A stretch of 64,000 bases of DNA, from NCBI RefSeq assembly GCF_001424305.1, contig NZ_LMPD01000003.1, positions 614,493-678,492 of the forward strand. The letters run 5' to 3'. The DNA is from Pedobacter sp. Leaf176. GTDB taxonomy: Bacteria; Bacteroidota; Bacteroidia; Sphingobacteriales; Sphingobacteriaceae. The notes under the pieces were generated by a model, which did not search any database, had not been told where the DNA came from, and saw only the letters and a list, made by a program, of their open reading frames with translations. Below, one piece after another: positions 1-9,255 of the stretch (position 1 is its first letter; each line of letters starts with the position of its first letter). The translations under genes were made by a program, and so were the position numbers.

Positions 1-48
1 AATATAAAATAACGCTAACTCAGGTTTTCTTAGGTTATCTGAGGTGGT
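1..48. repeat. Right half of a small palindromic repeat, cut by the window edge
   Basis: Positions 1-51 are nearly identical to 117-166 (about three differences), giving a 50-bp direct repeat with a 116-bp period. Both end in a core of the form CTTAGG-n-ATCT-rAGGTGGT. A related element lies after mdh (43770-43859). Its left part is outside the window. No coding potential was seen. Confidence 0.6.
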
Positions 49-88
49 AAAGAATATATGCATGTTGTGGAAGCGCTCGGTTTTTCAA

Positions 89-163
89 CACCTTAGGCAA
101 CTAAGAGCATCAAAGTAATATAAAATAACGCTACCTCAGGTTTTCTTAGGTATCTAAGGTGGT
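89..163. repeat. Small palindromic (MITE/REP-like) repeat element
   Basis: The left end (89-105, CACCTTAGGCAACTAAG) and right end (145-163, CTTAGGTATCTAAGGTGGT) form an imperfect inverted repeat around an AT-rich middle. The architecture matches the better conserved copy at 43770-43859. It ends eight bases from the bshB1 stop codon, so it could also serve as the 3' stem-loop of that operon. No transposase is nearby. Confidence 0.6.
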
Positions 164-171
164 AAATACTA

Positions 172-888
172 TTACCTCAAATCAAACAAATTATCAACGC
201 CTAACAACTTTCTTGAAGTAAAACCCTCACCAAATGTAGCACCAATACTTTTACCAAACTCTCTTGCACGACCAATTACAGTTTCAAAAAATTCCGGAGA
301 AGAAATATAGGTTGTTAATCCTTCAACATCGGGATTGTAAAATTGAGTTTTATATGCTTTAATAGAATTAATCTTCACATCCATGTGATCGGTGATATCA
401 ACTATAACATCCGGCCTTAGGTACCTGTCCTGAATAAACTGCAACAATAATCTTGGCCGGTGAGCCTCTTGTTTTTGTCCATTTACCGCTGTTTCAATTT
501 TTGGTAAGCCAGATAAGAAAACCGAATCGTAGACCAGATCTCCTGCCCTGCCGTGATCGGGATGACGATCTTCCAATGCATTACTTAAAATGATTTCCGG
601 TTTGTATTTTCTGATAACTTTAATAACTTCTAAGCGATGTTGCTCATCATTTTGAAAAAAACCATCTCTAAATCTGAGGTTTTCACGAGCGTGCAATCCT
701 AAAATTTTTGCTGAATCTGCTGCTTCTTCATCGCGGGTTTCTGCTGTCCCTCTTGTACCTAACTCACCTCTGGTTAAATCCACAATTCCAACCCTTTTCC
801 CCAATGCGATGTGTTTCAAAATTGTGCCTGAACAACATAGCTCCGCATCATCTGGATGTACGGCTATAACTAAAATATCTAATTTCAT
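172..888 (-). CDS. bshB1: Bacillithiol biosynthesis deacetylase BshB1
   Basis: A zinc-dependent LmbE/PIG-L-family deacetylase that removes acetate from GlcNAc-malate in bacillithiol synthesis, acting in the cytoplasm. The metal motif HPDDAE is at residues 11-16 and the second conserved motif HPDHG starts at residue 109. RGELGTRGT near residue 40 is typical of BshB1. The length of 238 aa fits the family. The start at 888 (MKLDILVIAVHPDD) is preferred over an upstream ATG at 912, because the latter would overlap the preceding gene and add eight residues before the first beta strand. It lies four bases after the glutathione peroxidase gene, so the two are probably co-transcribed. It implies that the organism makes bacillithiol; bshA and bshC are not in the window. 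Confidence 0.9.
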   Translation of the reverse strand: MKLDILVIAVHPDDAELCCSGTILKHIALGKRVGIVDLTRGELGTRGTAETRDEEAADSAKILGLHARENLRFRDGFFQNDEQHRLEVIKVIRKYKPEIILSNALEDRHPDHGRAGDLVYDSVFLSGLPKIETAVNGQKQEAHRPRLLLQFIQDRYLRPDVIVDITDHMDVKINSIKAYKTQFYNPDVEGLTTYISSPEFFETVIGRAREFGKSIGATFGEGFTSRKLLGVDNLFDLR

Positions 889-892
889 TAAA

Positions 893-1405
893 TTACTTGG
901 TGTTTTGTTCAAGCAAGCGTTGAACCTTTTTCTTAATTTTTGAATTTAATGGCTTTGTGAAAGGAAAAAAGTAATCCTCTACTTCGCCTTTCCGGTTGAT
1001 GAGGTATTTATGGAAGTTCCACCTTGGCAATGAACTTAATTTTGTATTGAGTTTCTTATCGCTTAGAAATTGATAGAGTGGATGGGCATGCGCACCACGA
1101 ACCAAAATTTTATCGAAAACAGGAAACTTAACGCCATGATTGATTTCGCAGAAGGAACTGATATCATTTCCATTGAGGGGTTCTTGTTTGCCAAAATCAT
1201 TCGTGGGGAAGCCTAATATTTCAAAATCAGGATGGTTAATTTCATCCTTTAATTGTTGTAATTCACTAAGCTGGGGTGTAAAACCACATTCCGACGCGGT
1301 ATTAACAATCAGAATAACTTTATTTCTGTAAGCAGACAAAAGTTGATCTTCGCCTGTAATTCTCTTCACCTTAAATGAATAGATATTAGGAACCGTTTCC
1401 TTCAT
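893..1405 (-). CDS. Glutathione peroxidase family protein (thiol peroxidase)
   Basis: A 170-aa member of the glutathione peroxidase family, which reduces hydrogen peroxide and lipid hydroperoxides; bacterial non-selenium members usually use thioredoxin. The catalytic triad is visible: Cys40 in TASECGFTPQ, Gln74 in FPTNDFGKQEP and Trp129 in RWNFHKYLI. No signal peptide is seen, so it is cytoplasmic. It is first in a pair with bshB1 (four-base gap), which makes a low-molecular-weight thiol or thioredoxin link plausible, though the reductant cannot be read from sequence. The family assignment is firm; the physiological electron donor is unknown. Confidence 0.9.
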   Translation of the reverse strand: MKETVPNIYSFKVKRITGEDQLLSAYRNKVILIVNTASECGFTPQLSELQQLKDEINHPDFEILGFPTNDFGKQEPLNGNDISSFCEINHGVKFPVFDKILVRGAHAHPLYQFLSDKKLNTKLSSLPRWNFHKYLINRKGEVEDYFFPFTKPLNSKIKKKVQRLLEQNTK

Positions 1406-1414
1406 TGTTAACCG

Positions 1415-2029
1415 TTATTGATAGAATCCAGAGGAGCGGATAATTGATTCAATATCCCTGTCCTCGTTCTTATCATAAGTACTTTTTAAATTATGGCCAA
1501 CCACACGGGCGACAATTTGATAAGAGAAAGCAGCAAAGCCACCTTTTGTTTGTTTTACAATGTCATAGGTTGTCCGTCCAACCTCCCTGTCAATAAGTTT
1601 AGTTAATATCTGACCCTGGGTTATCGTTAAATCTTTAATCTCGCGATTAAACATATCTTTAATTTCTTTATCACACTGTTTAACAAGGCTTTTCTGGTCT
1701 TTTTTTTCAGGAGCTGTTAACAAATCCCTTTCCAGTTGTTCATACCTTCTTTTAGCAAATAATGCATAAGGCATTACTTTTAAAACATTGTAACGTAATC
1801 TGTTATAAGCAGCTTGTTCCTGTGGAGATTTCCATATTCTAGCAGCAAATATAGAAACATCATTAAGCTGCATCCATGGAATCATAATGCCATTATCATT
1901 TGTTGAAGCAACTCGAATGGTGTCCGTTTTCCCTAATTTTGGAAAAACAGGTGTGTTATTCTCCTGGGCTTTCAGTGAAACACCAAAAATCATGACAATA
2001 AACAGAATGATTAGCCCTTTTAATTTCAT
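1415..2029 (-). CDS. DUF4294 domain-containing secreted protein
   Basis: A 204-aa protein with an N-terminal signal peptide (hydrophobic residues 4-17, then SLKAQ), so it is exported. The remainder matches my memory of DUF4294, a Bacteroidota family of unknown function, with motifs around MIPWMQLNDVSIFA and the conserved RLRYNVLKVMPYA. The start at 2029 is chosen over 2047 because the signal peptide begins there and a -7 element (TAACTTTG read on the minus strand) sits 15 bases upstream. It is transcribed divergently from rel and is followed after 10 bases by the glutathione peroxidase gene, so all three minus-strand genes may form one operon. No biochemical role is known to me. Confidence 0.75.
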   Translation of the reverse strand: MKLKGLIILFIVMIFGVSLKAQENNTPVFPKLGKTDTIRVASTNDNGIMIPWMQLNDVSIFAARIWKSPQEQAAYNRLRYNVLKVMPYALFAKRRYEQLERDLLTAPEKKDQKSLVKQCDKEIKDMFNREIKDLTITQGQILTKLIDREVGRTTYDIVKQTKGGFAAFSYQIVARVVGHNLKSTYDKNEDRDIESIIRSSGFYQ

Positions 2030-2044
2030 AAATTTATAGTTCAA

Positions 2045-2052
2045 CAAAGTTA
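2045..2052 (-). promoter_or_regulatory. Bacteroidota -7 element upstream of the DUF4294 gene
   Basis: The minus strand reads TAACTTTG, a full match to TAnnTTTG, ending 15 bases before the chosen ATG. No clear -33 TTTG is seen at the usual distance. Confidence 0.5.
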
Positions 2053-2138
2053 GGTGTTATTTCATATATTAGAAGTTTTACAAAACTAATATAAGTTTTA
2101 TTCCATAATAAGACGCAATTTTTACGCAAAAAATACAA

Positions 2139-4346
2139 ATGAAAACAGAGTTAGTGATCGATTTAGAAGCAGAGAAGCAGGAAATATTAAAACGATATAG
2201 GGCACTCCTCCGTGCAAGTAAATCTACTTTACAAAAGGGAGATAAAAAAGAGATAAGAAAGGCATTTGATATGGCGCTGGAAAGCCATAAAGACATGCGC
2301 CGTAAATCCGGAGAACCGTATATATACCATCCGATTGCAGTCGCTCAAATTGCAGCAGAAGAAATCGGCCTGGGAACAACATCAATTGTATGTGCTCTAC
2401 TGCACGATGTAGTTGAAGATACCGACATAACGCTGGAAGACATTGAACGTGAATTTGGCAAGAAAACAGCCAAAATTATTGATGGTTTAACAAAAATATC
2501 AGGGGTATTTGATACAAATAGCTCATTACAGGCCGAGAATTTCCGAAAAATGTTGCTCACCCTTGCAGACGATGTCAGGGTAATTTTAATAAAGTTAGCG
2601 GATAGGTTGCACAATATGAGGACGATGGATTTTATGCCCCGGCATAAACAATTAAAAATTGCATCCGAGACAATATATTTATATGCACCCTTGGCCCATC
2701 GTTTAGGATTATATGCTATAAAATCGGAGCTTGAAGATCTTTCAATGAAATATCTTGAACCCGAAACATACAAGTTCATAGCGAAAAAACTAAATGAGAA
2801 AAAGGCGGAACGCAACATGTTTATAAAAAAGTTCGTCGAGCCAATTGATGAAATTATACATGAACAAGGTTTGGTAGCCGATGTTTATGGCAGACCTAAG
2901 TCAATCCATTCCATATGGAATAAAATGAAAAAGAAAAATATTCCTTTCGAAGAGGTGTATGATCTTTTTGCCATCAGAATTATTTTAGATAGTGCTTACG
3001 AAAACGAAAAAGCCGACTGCTGGAAAGCGTATTCAATAGTAACCGACTTATATCGCCCAAATCCCGACCGCTTGAGAGACTGGGTGTCGTCCCCGAAAGG
3101 TAACGGTTATGAATCGCTTCATACAACAGTAATGGGTCCACGCGGACAATGGGTAGAAGTTCAGATTCGTACACAAAGGATGAATGAAATCGCTGAAAAA
3201 GGGTTCGCCGCTCATTGGAAATATAAGGAATCCAGTAATGATAATGGCTTGGATCAATGGATTCAGAAGGTTCGCGAAATGCTGAATAATCCGGAAGCGA
3301 ATGCTTTAGACTTTCTGGATGACTTTAAAATGAACTTATTCTCCGACGAGATTTTCATTTTTACGCCTAAAGGTGCTTTAATTCAGTTGCCATTAGGCGC
3401 AACAGCGCTCGACTTTGCATTTGAAATTCATACCGATGTTGGTGCAACCTGCATTGGTGCAAAAGTAAACCACAAACTGGTTCCCATATCTTATAAGTTA
3501 CAAAATGGTGACCAGGTAGAAATTATTACGTCGAGCAAGCAAACACCTAAAGAAGATTGGCTGAACGTCGTTGTCACCGCAAAAGCCAAATCCAAAATAA
3601 AATCTTCACTAAAAGAAGAAAAAAGAAAAATTGCTGAAGCTGGAAAAGAGATTTTAGAACGTAAGTTGAAGTCGTTAAAAATCACTTATAACACAGATAA
3701 CATTCAAAAAATCAGTTATTTCTTTAAATTACCATCTACACAGGAATTATTTGTAAATGTAGCACTGGGGAAGATAGAACTTAAAGACATTAAGGAATAT
3801 TTATCCAGTGAAAAGGAAATAGAAAATCGCAGCCCCGAACGCCCTGAAAACCTAACGGTAGACATGGTTAAAACTAAAATGAAGGGTTCCGAGAATGACA
3901 TTTTGCTCATCGGCGAAGACTTGCAAAAGATAGATTATACCCTGGCGGCATGTTGCAACCCGATTCCGGGAGATGATGTTTTTGGTTTTGTTACCGTTAG
4001 TGAAGGCATTAAAATACATAGAACAAATTGCCCTAATGCAGCACAATTAATGGCAAATTATGGCTACAGAATTGTGAAAGCAAAATGGAATAAACAGCAG
4101 GAATTAACCTTCTTAACCGGTTTGAGAATTGTAGGAATTGATGATGTTGGTTTAATTAACAACATCACCAAAGTTATTTCCAATGATTTTAAAGTTAACA
4201 TGCGCTCGATTACAGTTGACACAAATGAAGGAATTTTTGACGGTTCGATAATGATTTTTGTTAATGACACGGAACATTTAGAAAATTTAATCAAAAATTT
4301 ATTACAGGTTAAAGGAGTGACCGGAGTGACTAGATTTGATGCATAA
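2139..4346 (+). CDS. rel: Bifunctional (p)ppGpp synthetase/hydrolase, RelA/SpoT family
   Basis: A long Rel/SpoT enzyme (735 aa, normal for the family) that makes and degrades the stringent-response alarmone. Domains in order: HD hydrolase (about 45-200) with His64, His89-Asp90 and ADRLHNMRT at 154-162; synthetase (about 240-370) with YGRPKSIHSIWNKM, YDLFAIRI, GNGYESLHT and VEVQIRT; TGS (about 400-460, DEIFIFTPKG); a zinc-finger/helical part with CCNPIPGDDVFGFV; and a C-terminal ACT domain (about 660-735). Both catalytic halves look intact, as expected when a genome has a single long Rel. It stands alone, divergent from the DUF4294 gene, and is followed by a repeat and a pseudogene. Confidence 0.95.
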   Translation: MKTELVIDLEAEKQEILKRYRALLRASKSTLQKGDKKEIRKAFDMALESHKDMRRKSGEPYIYHPIAVAQIAAEEIGLGTTSIVCALLHDVVEDTDITLEDIEREFGKKTAKIIDGLTKISGVFDTNSSLQAENFRKMLLTLADDVRVILIKLADRLHNMRTMDFMPRHKQLKIASETIYLYAPLAHRLGLYAIKSELEDLSMKYLEPETYKFIAKKLNEKKAERNMFIKKFVEPIDEIIHEQGLVADVYGRPKSIHSIWNKMKKKNIPFEEVYDLFAIRIILDSAYENEKADCWKAYSIVTDLYRPNPDRLRDWVSSPKGNGYESLHTTVMGPRGQWVEVQIRTQRMNEIAEKGFAAHWKYKESSNDNGLDQWIQKVREMLNNPEANALDFLDDFKMNLFSDEIFIFTPKGALIQLPLGATALDFAFEIHTDVGATCIGAKVNHKLVPISYKLQNGDQVEIITSSKQTPKEDWLNVVVTAKAKSKIKSSLKEEKRKIAEAGKEILERKLKSLKITYNTDNIQKISYFFKLPSTQELFVNVALGKIELKDIKEYLSSEKEIENRSPERPENLTVDMVKTKMKGSENDILLIGEDLQKIDYTLAACCNPIPGDDVFGFVTVSEGIKIHRTNCPNAAQLMANYGYRIVKAKWNKQQELTFLTGLRIVGIDDVGLINNITKVISNDFKVNMRSITVDTNEGIFDGSIMIFVNDTEHLENLIKNLLQVKGVTGVTRFDA

Positions 4347-4348
4347 TT

Positions 4349-4386
4349 AGTCTGGAAGTCCGGAGTCCGATGTTGAAAGCCAGACT
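4349..4386. repeat. Stem-loop repeat after rel
   Basis: A 7-bp stem AGTCTGG/CCAGACT encloses 24 bases containing iterated GAAGTCCGGAGTCCG-type sequence. It starts three bases after the rel stop. It lacks a T run, so it is a weak terminator candidate. A related stretch in the opposite sense (CTGACTTCCGACTT) lies at about 4917-4931, on the far side of the pseudogene. Confidence 0.4.
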
Positions 4387-4452
4387 GCGGGATCGAATAG
4401 CAGTAAGTGTTAAATCAAATTGATAAGTGGACACCAAACTAAAGCGAATACT

Positions 4453-4873
4453 ATGTTCGATGAATTGACAAAATATAAAAACAGCGACCATTTCTTCTTT
4501 CAAGCCACCGATGCTTTAAGCCAGGTATGCAATGCACCAACCAATCAACATGGAATTTATATCGTATACGCGTTAAAGCGTTAGCGAATCGAATTAGTTT
4601 ATATTGGAAGGCCAGGAAGTATGAAACCTGAAGGTACGTTATTGATTTAAAAAACAGGTTGGGTGGAATAAAGAATGAGATTGTAAACGGTCATCAGTTT
4701 GGTGAAACTGCCAGACGAAAATCTGGACAATCCAAATGTTAAGTGAGGGCATTGAAGCTTTGGGTGTTTATTGGTATGTAACACATGGTATCAAGTTAAA
4801 TGACTGTACAGGAGTAGTAGAATATAAGCTGTTCAAGCAATATCTCAACCCCCCAACCTTCCCAAACCGCTGA
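4453..4873 (+). pseudogene. Decayed GIY-YIG-type nuclease-fold gene
   Basis: Read across frames, this stretch gives a recognisable protein: an N-terminus MFDELTKYKNSDHFFFQATD, the signature GIYIVYALK, then IELVYIGRPGSM, GGIKNEIVNGHQFGETARR and, in a third frame, IEALGVYWYVTHG running to a TGA at 4871-4873. GIYIVYA plus LVYIG is the GIY-YIG signature. The frame is broken by a TAG at 4582-4584, a shift near 4640 leading past a TAA, and a one-base loss near 4723. With three lesions it cannot make a full protein and is not a simple sequencing error. The intact version would be about 140 aa. Its function is unknown. Confidence 0.75.
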
Positions 4874-4956
4874 ACGTTACATACTAGTGAAGTTTGAACT
4901 TCGTACCTCGCTCTTACTGACTTCCGACTTATTACAACATTTCAACAATCTTACAG

Positions 4957-4986
4957 TTGAACAATCAAACAATTTATATACCTTTG
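4957..4986 (+). promoter_or_regulatory. Promoter of the Fur-family gene (TTG-N19-TACCTTTG)
   Basis: The -7 element TACCTTTG is at 4979-4986 and TTG is at 4957-4959, separated by 19 bases, the ideal Bacteroidota spacing. It is followed by GAGAGGAG, a purine-rich ribosome-binding site, and ATG at 5004. It rules out the longer ORF start at 4887. Confidence 0.75.
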
Positions 4987-5003
4987 AGAGGAGTTTAAAA
5001 ACT

Positions 5004-5501
5004 ATGTCTGAACAAAAAACAAATGAGCTGGTTCGCAAGATTTTTGAGGCTTATTTAGAGAACAAAAATCTACGTAAAACACCGGAACGTTTCGCAATAC
5101 TGGAAGAAATTTATTCCCGAAACGACCATTTTGATGTTGAAACCCTCTACATCCACATGAAAAACCAAAAATATCGTGTAAGTCGTGCTACGGTTTACAA
5201 TACTTTAGAACTTTTGGTTTCCTGCGATTTGGTTACTAAGCATCAGTTTGGTAAAAACATGGCTCAGTTCGAAAAGTCTTATGGCTATCGCCAGCATGAT
5301 CATGTTATTTGCATTGAATGTGGAAAAGTAGTAGAATTCTGCGATCCTCGTATCCATCAAATTCAAACCATGGTTGGCGACTTATTAAAATTCGATGTTA
5401 AACACCATTCATTAAATCTTTATGGCTTCTGCTCTGATTGCAGCATGGCCAGAAAAGTTAGCGAGAATGCTGCTTCTGCAGCGAAAGTTGTAGCAAATTA
5501 A
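5004..5501 (+). CDS. Fur-family metal/peroxide-responsive transcriptional regulator
   Basis: A 165-aa Fur-superfamily repressor: N-terminal winged helix (about 1-85, including RKTPERFAILEEIY and VSRATVYNTLELL) and C-terminal metal-binding dimerisation domain with HDHVICIECGKVVEF and the CxxC pairs CIEC and CSDC that form the structural zinc site. Whether it senses iron (Fur), peroxide (PerR) or zinc (Zur) cannot be decided here. The start at 5004 rests on the promoter at 4957-4986 and on a GAGAGGAG ribosome-binding site; the upstream extension is AT-rich repeat sequence. purA follows after 41 bases with no promoter of its own visible, so the two may be co-transcribed. Confidence 0.9.
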   Translation: MSEQKTNELVRKIFEAYLENKNLRKTPERFAILEEIYSRNDHFDVETLYIHMKNQKYRVSRATVYNTLELLVSCDLVTKHQFGKNMAQFEKSYGYRQHDHVICIECGKVVEFCDPRIHQIQTMVGDLLKFDVKHHSLNLYGFCSDCSMARKVSENAASAAKVVAN

Positions 5502-5539
5502 ATCAATACAAAAAAATAAAACCAAGCTTAATTTTTTAA

Positions 5540-6823
<1,284 letters not shown>

Positions 6824-6888
6824 TATCTCCATTATCTATACCGTAGGGAAGAGATCTTTTAAGTTGATGCAATACTATAACATATGAG

Positions 6889-6915
6889 AAGCAATCCAAT
6901 CGGGTTGCTTTTTTG
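6889..6915 (+). terminator. Rho-independent terminator after purA
   Basis: A 9-bp stem (AAGCAATCC/GGGTTGCTT, one wobble) with a 5-base loop runs into six T residues. Its T tail overlaps the -33 TTTG of the next promoter. Confidence 0.8.
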
Positions 6916-6942
6916 TTTGCAGTAATAATAAATTTACCTTTG
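6912..6942 (+). promoter_or_regulatory. Promoter of pabB (TTTG-N19-TACCTTTG)
   Basis: TTTG (6912-6915) and TACCTTTG (6935-6942) are exactly 19 bases apart, a perfect Bacteroidota promoter. Only seven bases separate it from the TTG start, so the transcript should have almost no leader. Confidence 0.75.
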
Positions 6943-6949
6943 TTACCTC

Positions 6950-8218
6950 TTGGAAAATCAATTAAATTCATCCGATTTTAAGCAAAAAGCACTGCACTTT
7001 GCAAATCAATTTAACGTGTGCTGCTTTTTAGATTCTAATAACTATAAAGACGATTATTCCGAATTCGATTTTATTATAGCTTTCGGATGCAAAGCGGAAT
7101 TAAATTCATCAGGAGGAAATGCTTTTGAATCGCTTAAAAGATTTTATGAAGACCATAAAAAATGGCTATTCGGTTTTTTTAGTTATGATTTAAAAAGTGA
7201 AGTTGAAGATTTAAAATCCAACAACCCGGATTACCTCCACTTTCCTGAACTTTATTTCTTTGTTCCAGAGTATTTCATTGCGAGTAAAAACAATAAAGTA
7301 AACGTAATTTTAGGTGACGAGTCCATCCTGCACCAAATTAATGACCTTGTCATTTCTGAGCAGAAAGTTTGGAATGATTTAACCATTAAAAGTAGATTCT
7401 CAAAAGAAGAGTATATTAAAAGTGTAAATATCCTGAAAGATCATATCGTCCGGGGTGATATTTATGAAGTGAATTTTTGCCAGGAATTTTTTTCTGAAAA
7501 CGCAGCGATAAATCCCGTTCACACCTTTGAATTATTAAACCAGGTTTCCCCCACCCCGTTTGCAGGCTATTTCAAAGTTGATAACCAATATATCTTATCG
7601 GCAACACCAGAACGCTTCTTATGTAAACGCGGTTCTAAACTTATCTCTCAACCTATAAAGGGAACTGCAAGAAGAAGTTCTGATTTTGAAGAAGATGAAC
7701 GAATCAAAACCCGGTTAAAAAATGATGCGAAAGAACAGGCGGAAAATGTAATGGTTGTTGATTTAGTGAGGCATGACCTGACAAAGTCTGCCGTAAAAGG
7801 ATCGGTTAAAGTGGATGAGTTATTTGGAATTTATTCTTTTCCTCAGGTTCATCAGATGATTTCGACAATAAGTTGCAAACTAGACCCTAATATCCATTTT
7901 ATCGATGCAATAAAAAATGCTTTCCCAATGGGATCTATGACTGGTGCCCCGAAGGTTAAGGCGATGGAATTAATCGAGAGATATGAAAATACTAAAAGAG
8001 GTATTTATTCCGGTTCCTTCGGCTGTATCAATCCCAACGGAGATTTTGATTTCAATGTGGTTATAAGAAGTATTCTTTACAATGCTTCAAATAAATATCT
8101 GTCCTTTCAGGTTGGAGGTGCAATTACTTTTCAAAGTGATGCTGAAGCAGAATATAATGAATGCTTACTTAAAGCGAGTGCTATATTAAAGGTTTTAGGG
8201 GATAACATTGTTCACTAG
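6950..8218 (+). CDS. pabB: Aminodeoxychorismate synthase component I (PabB)
   Basis: A chorismate-utilising enzyme of the TrpE/PabB family, making 4-amino-4-deoxychorismate for folate. PIKGT at 235-239, with Lys237, is the PabB form of the active site (TrpE has PIAGT), which favours PabB. SATPERFL, DLVRHDLTKSAVKGSV, FPMGSMTGAPKVKAMELI and the C-terminal GGAITFQSDAEAEYNE are family motifs. Length is 422 aa. The only plausible start is a TTG, since no in-frame ATG occurs before the catalytic core. A glutaminase partner (PabA) and PabC are not adjacent. Anthranilate synthase is less likely. Confidence 0.87.
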   Translation: MENQLNSSDFKQKALHFANQFNVCCFLDSNNYKDDYSEFDFIIAFGCKAELNSSGGNAFESLKRFYEDHKKWLFGFFSYDLKSEVEDLKSNNPDYLHFPELYFFVPEYFIASKNNKVNVILGDESILHQINDLVISEQKVWNDLTIKSRFSKEEYIKSVNILKDHIVRGDIYEVNFCQEFFSENAAINPVHTFELLNQVSPTPFAGYFKVDNQYILSATPERFLCKRGSKLISQPIKGTARRSSDFEEDERIKTRLKNDAKEQAENVMVVDLVRHDLTKSAVKGSVKVDELFGIYSFPQVHQMISTISCKLDPNIHFIDAIKNAFPMGSMTGAPKVKAMELIERYENTKRGIYSGSFGCINPNGDFDFNVVIRSILYNASNKYLSFQVGGAITFQSDAEAEYNECLLKASAILKVLGDNIVH

Positions 8219-8295
8219 TCACTGATAACTAATAATTAGTGGGACCAGTATAACGAGAACCTTATTGTAGCAGTTAGATCCTATTCAAAAATAAA

Positions 8296-8334
8296 AAGGC
8301 GGAATTTCCTGCATCATGCAAAACTTTCCGCCTT
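8296..8334 (-). terminator. Terminator between pabB and the M48 gene
   Basis: Arms AAGGCGGAA (8296-8304) and TTCCGCCTT (8326-8334) pair perfectly. On the minus strand the stem is followed by TTTTTATTTTT, so it serves the M48 protease gene best. Confidence 0.75.
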
Positions 8335-8355
8335 CTTAACTCACAACTTTTAACT

Positions 8356-9162
8356 TTATTTTTTGTAATACTGCTGCGCTTCGGGTAAATATTTTTGAAT
8401 CTGTGCAATACGTGTTGCATCACTTGGATGGGTACTTAAAAATTCTGGTGGTTTTTGGCCGCTTTGGGAAGCAGATGCCATTCTGTTCCAAAAACTTGTA
8501 GCGCTCTGTGGATTATATCCGGCCATAGCCATAAAAATCAATCCCAATCTGTCAGCTTCCAATTCTTGATTACGACTAAACTTAAGCATTGCAACCTGTC
8601 CACCAATACCATATCCCGCATTGAAAATGGACTGCGCCTGTGGATTTTTAGATAACGCTACCCCTGCCGCGGCACCTAAGCCTTGTGCAGCCATTTGTTG
8701 CGACATTCTTTCTGCAGAATGACCAGCAATTGCATGCGCAATTTCATGCCCCATAACAGTTGCTAAACCGGCATCGTCTTGTGTTACTGGCAAAATACCT
8801 GTATATACTACAATTTTCCCACCAGGCATGCACCAAGCATTTTTCTCATTATTTTGTACAACATTTACTTCCCATTTGTAATCCTTGATAAGGTTGCCAT
8901 AGTTGTTGCTATTCATATAGTTTTGCACAGCTGTTATCAATCTGCTGCCAATTGTTTTCACTTTTAGTGCTTGTGCACTCGATGCGGGCAAAACAGTAGC
9001 CTTATTTTCATTTAAAAATTCACCGTAAGCCTGAAAAGCCATTGGTAAAACCTGATCGTTACTAACCAGATCTAACCTGCTACGGCCGGTTAACGGAACA
9101 GTAGAGCATGAATTAAATAGTAAAATACCAGCAATACCTGCGGTTAAAAATAATTTTTTCAT
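8356..9162 (-). CDS. M48-family metallopeptidase lipoprotein
   Basis: A 268-aa lipoprotein: signal peptide with lipobox LLFNSC (lipidated Cys19), then a Peptidase M48 domain. The zinc site is HEIAH (His139, Glu140, His143), with the third ligand in NQELEADRLG. It belongs with the short LoiP/YcaL-like periplasmic or outer-membrane proteases that degrade misfolded envelope proteins (family knowledge). CSTVPLTGRSRL after the cysteine is typical. The start at 9162 is chosen because the signal peptide begins there; the longer frame to 9228 adds an arginine-rich segment before it. It stands alone between pabB (convergent) and plsY (same strand, 93 bases upstream). Confidence 0.9.
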   Translation of the reverse strand: MKKLFLTAGIAGILLFNSCSTVPLTGRSRLDLVSNDQVLPMAFQAYGEFLNENKATVLPASSAQALKVKTIGSRLITAVQNYMNSNNYGNLIKDYKWEVNVVQNNEKNAWCMPGGKIVVYTGILPVTQDDAGLATVMGHEIAHAIAGHSAERMSQQMAAQGLGAAAGVALSKNPQAQSIFNAGYGIGGQVAMLKFSRNQELEADRLGLIFMAMAGYNPQSATSFWNRMASASQSGQKPPEFLSTHPSDATRIAQIQKYLPEAQQYYKK

Positions 9163-9255
9163 AAATTTTTTAGTTAATGATTTTAAGCCCCTTGTTGGCA
9201 ATCTTCCATATAACAGAAATAGTACCAATAAGTTTTAAAACGACGTTTTGTTTAA

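Noticed and set aside
1..168. CRISPR array or phage attachment site from the direct repeats at the window start
   Set aside because: Only two units are visible, with internal palindromes and a relative at 43.8 kb; no cas gene, integrase or tRNA is present.
2345..2818. 157-codon minus-strand ORF inside rel
   Set aside because: It is fully antisense to a clear catalytic region, has Ser/Phe/Ile-rich composition typical of a shadow frame and no family motif.
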